NCBI GenBank assembly: GCA_016748015.1
Contig: JAAOMT010000261.1
Span: forward strand, 137,644-201,643
Reading direction: 5' to 3'
DNA from: Geosiphon pyriformis
Lineage: Eukaryota > Glomeromycota > Glomeromycetes > Archaeosporales > Geosiphonaceae
DNA length: 64,000 nt
Position 1 is the stretch's first letter; each line of letters opens with the position of its first letter. This document shows positions 60,983-64,000 of this stretch, piece by piece. A program made the translations under genes and the position numbers. A model generated the notes under the pieces. That model ran no database searches, had not been told where the DNA came from, and worked only from the letters and a program-made list of their open reading frames with translations.

Positions 60983-61595
60983 TTATCACATGTATTAGCC
61001 ACTGATGTCATATAATTAGCCACTCTATTTTTAGATAGTGATCATTGACCTGATCATTGATCTAGTTGTTGACCACTTTCATTAGCTATATAAGCAATGA
61101 GTCTCTTAGCTGTAGAAAATCATCTCTCAGACAAGAATCAAATAAATAAAAATAACAACTTTCATCTTAATTATTCTCTTATCACTAATTTTTTTTTCCC
61201 TACCTTCAAGTATCTGAACATCTTAGGATAAAAGATTACTTGTTGGCTTTTTCCTGTTTGAATAATTGTAGTATTTGAAGCCTATTTGTATAAACGTAAC
61301 TGAAGAGCACAAGTTGATACCTGATATTGAATTCTAAGAGCACTGATGTGAAGACATAGAATTAATACCAGTAGTGATTAATTGTTGACAGTACAGACTA
61401 TTCCTCTATCTTCAGATTCTCCAGTTACCTTTAAAAAGAATAACAACTAAGATATTTTATGAGACTGATCTTACACATTAAATCCATACTCATTCAATTC
61501 GCTCTTTAAAGTTGAATTCCCCTTTGATTATTTTTATCACCCTACAATCCTGTTCTCCCTTGCTATCTATTAGCTTGTTACTCCAACACATAACA
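60952..61595 (+). repeat. E 3' LTR (644 bp)
   Basis: TGTTATGGTTA start, ATAACA end, followed by GTAG. Most differences from the 5' LTR seen by eye are transitions. Confidence 0.92.
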
Positions 61596-62640
61596 GTAGT
61601 TTGTAAGCTCCATTTCCTAAAGCTTTGTGTATGTGGAATGGACTGTTCCACTTTGGGTCAAACTTTCCACTCCACTGTTTCTTAGCTTTTGTATAATATA
61701 ACAGTACCTGGTCTCCAATCTTGAATTTCATTGGTTGTTTAGATAGGTGATTGTCATGTCTTTTCTTTTGTTGTTTTTGAACATTATTAATGTTATCAGC
61801 TTGTTTTTCAATTGTTTTCTAATGTTTCTATTAACTGGTACGTTCTGTGGTACAAGGTAGCTTTAAAATTCTTTTCATTGATTGTTTCTGTTGGGTAGAA
61901 CAATATTTCTCATTCAATAGGTAACATAGCTTTCCTTCCATAGACTAGTTCGAATGGTGTGAAGTGTATCGTATTTTGCTTTAGTGTTCGGTATGCAAAG
62001 AGTACTGAAAGTATGAATAAGTTCTATTCTTGTTTGTTTTCTTGACTTATTTTTACTAGTGCTTTACACAATGTTTGGTTAAACTGTTCTACCAGTCCGT
62101 TAGTTTGTGGATATGATAATGATAAAGAATGTTTTATACCAAACTATTGGCTTAATTCTGTTAACGTATTATTGACAAAATGTATTCCTTGATTGGATAA
62201 CAATTTTTTTGGACATCCATGTCGGCAAATTAGGTCTTGATGTACGAACTCAGCTACTGTTTTGGCATTGGCCACTTGAATTGGTTTGGCTTCTGGTCAT
62301 TTTGTAAGATAATCAATGGCTACAGTGATATACTGATTTCCTTTGGATGTAATTGAGAGAAAACCAACCAAATCAATCCCAATTCTATCAAATGGATTTT
62401 CAACTGGAATGGGTCAAAGTGGTTCTGTTGATCTTGCTTCTCCTTTTCACTGGCATGTGTCACAATTGAGTACGTATTCAAAAATGTCTTTGTACATCAT
62501 TGGCCAATAGTATAAATTTAGTGTTCTTTCAAGGGTAGCATCTTTGTTAAAGTGTTTTGACATTGGATCTGAGTGCATGCTATATAGTATAGTTTCTCTT
62601 TTACTGTCCTTGATTAGTTGTTGTGGGGTGGGGTGGTTTT
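61596..62640 (-). pseudogene. D integrase, main part
   Basis: Minus strand shows the HHCC remnant and catalytic core: FDRIGIDLVGFLSI, ITVAIDYLTK, LLSNQGIHFVNNTL (Asp changed to Asn) and NGLVEQFNQTLCKALVK. The C-terminal part KIGDQVLLYYTKAKKQWSGK and FDPKWNSPFHIHKALGNGAY stops at the E junction. Scattered stops are mostly at Trp/Gln/Arg codons. Confidence 0.8.
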
Positions 62641-62789
62641 GGCGTTCTTGTCAATATAGTTAGTTGTCTTAAATAAAATAATTTTGGGCTTGTTTTCTTA
62701 TGGTACTTTGTTCCTGTTGAAATAATATCTCCTTGAAATGTAGTGTTGATAGGTACTAATGTAGTCATTAATAAGTGAGTGTGTCCATG

Positions 62790-64000
62790 GGTCTGGGATT
62801 AGGTTTGTGGCATTCTTGACAAACTGTTGGCATTGATGTTCTTGGATTCTTCTTTGTAATAGACTTTAAGTGGGAATTGTTGCAGATAAGTACTCCATCT
62901 TGCATATTTTCCTTCTAATTGTGGATTATTGAGTAACCAAATAAGTCTTTTGTGATCGGTATATAGGTCAAATAGTTGACTGAGGTAATGTTTTCAAGTC
63001 TGTATAGCCCAATAAATGGCAAGGCATTCCAGATCTGTTGTGCTGTAATTTTTTTCTGCTGGGCTCATGTTGTAACTGGTGTAGGCAACTGGATGTTTTC
63101 TATTGTCTGGTCCTATCTGAGATAATACTGCTCCTAAAGCATTTTTTAAAGCATTCATAGTGACAATGAACCATTTAGTAAAATTTGGATAGATCAGGAT
63201 TGGGAATGTGATCAATTGCTGTTTGAGATAGTCAAATGCTTTCTGTTGATCTTCCTTCCACAAGTACAGTACGTATTTGGACAACAATTGATGGAGTGGT
63301 TTTGTGATGTTTGAGAAATCTTTGACAAATCGACAATAATATCCTACCAATCCTAAAAATCTTTGTAATTCTCTGAGGTTGGTTGGGGCTAGAAAATCCT
63401 TAACTTTTTGTATTTTATCTGAATCAGATTTAACTCTGTCCTTGCCGATTACATGTCCTAGGAACTTTAACTTGGTTTTTCCAAAGAAGCACTTCTTGGG
63501 ATTGAGTTTCAATCTGGCACTATGAAGACATTCAAAGACTGGTTGCAAGTGGAGCAAATGGTCATCAAATGTTTCAAAGAACACGTTTGTGTCATCTAAG
63601 TAGACTACTACTGTTTTCCAAAGAATTTTTTGTATACTATATCCATCAGGCATTGAAACATGGTAGGAGCATTACAAAGTCCAAAAAGCATTACGTTAAA
63701 CTCAAAGTTTCCATCTTGAGTGGTAAACACTGTTTTTTCTTTGTCTTTGGAGTCCATTTCAACTTGCCAATAACCATTTGCTAGATCTAATGATGAAAAC
63801 CATTTTTTTTTTCCTAGATTGTCCAGAATTTTTTGGATGAGGGGAGTGAAATAACTATCTCCTCACGTAATGCTATTTAATTTTCAGTAATCCATGCAAA
63901 ATTGTACCTTTCTGTTTTTCTTGGTAACCAAGACTACTGGAGAGGACCAAAGACTTAACAATTCTTTGATTAGGCTGTTATCAAGCATCTATTGCATTTC
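62790..64000 (-). pseudogene. D reverse transcriptase and RNase H (RT start beyond right edge)
   Basis: An open frame 63653-62994 reads VVYLDDTNVFFETFDDHL (catalytic DD at 63596-63591), LKFLGHVIGKDRVKSDSDK, LQRFLGLVGYYCRFVKDF, GAVLSQIGPDNRKHPVAYTS and STTDLECLAIYWAIQT. Upstream RT parts (VVLVTKKNRKVQFCMDY-like and WQVEMDSKDKEKTVFTTQDG) lie at 63.95-63.66 kb in other frames. RNase H continues to about 62790. Confidence 0.85.

Larger units (their letters stand above)
53994..61595 (+). mobile_element. Gypsy element E, complete, youngest layer, nested in D integrase
   Basis: 7602 bp with LTRs of 623 and 644 bp, TGTTAT...ATAACA ends, PBS, gag-pol in one frame over 3.8 kb, integrase, a post-integrase ORF and PPT. 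Flanked by exact GTAG duplications (53990-53993 and 61596-61599). A different family from B/C/D (no shared LTR body, no dUTPase seen). Only about ten stops and one frameshift separate it from an intact element. Confidence 0.92.
37113..64000 (+). mobile_element. Gypsy element A2, outermost layer of the nest (right end beyond window)
   Basis: 5' LTR 37113-37973, PBS, then gag in two visible pieces: 38039-38305 and 51586-51955. The first gap is element B, the second begins element D. A1 gives the uninterrupted order: its gag sequence at 32.65-33.05 kb matches A2's 51.6-51.95 kb piece (for example KLLGTYSDYFEGFKL against ELLRTYGNYFERFKL). The remainder of A2 must lie beyond D, outside the window. 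Confidence 0.8.
51956..64000 (-). mobile_element. Gypsy element D (minus), carrying element E; 5' end beyond window
   Basis: Read on the minus strand from the right edge: RT, RNase H, IN to 61596, then E (61595-53994), then IN end, ORF3, PPT and 3' LTR (52990-51956). Same family as B (same PPT, hairpin, ORF3, RT) but less decayed; it keeps YLDD. Inserted in A2 gag next to CCAT (51952-51955). The second copy of the target site would be outside the window. Confidence 0.9.

Overview
The window reads as nuclear DNA of a very AT-rich, transposon-rich fungus. The host genes have short GT-AG introns. The repeats are Ty3/gypsy LTR retrotransposons and LINEs whose proteins look like the families abundant in arbuscular mycorrhizal fungi (Glomeromycotina: Rhizophagus and Gigaspora relatives). 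That lineage is an inference from recalled family resemblance; no search was run.

Layout. Positions 1-11.4 kb hold three spliced host genes: a proteasome activator Blm10/PSME4 gene (minus, its 3' part beyond the left edge), a membrane-anchored LEA-2-type protein (minus, 423 aa), and a LETM1/Mdm38 mitochondrial carrier-like protein (plus, about 684 aa). From 11.4 kb to the right edge no host gene was found. Positions 11.4-28 kb hold two nearly full-length, decayed LINEs placed head to head (13.5-20.0 kb minus, 21.1-27.9 kb plus), separated and flanked by extremely AT-rich blocks. Positions 28-37 kb hold a decayed gypsy element (F, minus), the 5' part of gypsy copy A1, and LINE fragments.

Positions 37.1-64 kb are a nest of LTR retrotransposons that can be resolved junction by junction. 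A2 (LTR at 37113) inserted into a LINE. A2's gag is split by B (38306-51585, plus) and by D (51956 to beyond the window, minus). B's integrase is split by C (46063-49145). D's integrase is split by E (53994-61595). Target-site duplications support B (TTGG), E (GTAG) and, with one mismatch, C.

The elements carry parts beyond gag-PR-RT-RNaseH-IN. B has a cysteine-rich (CxxC) region and a dUTPase-like domain between protease and reverse transcriptase. B and D share an unrecognised 284-codon ORF3 after integrase. E has a different 218-codon ORF3. The LTRs of A, B, C and D carry a hairpin whose loop holds the palindrome TGATCA, resembling a retroviral genome-dimerisation signal. Nearly all in-frame stops look like C-to-T or G-to-A changes, so the whole nest has probably decayed by cytosine deamination or a RIP-like process.
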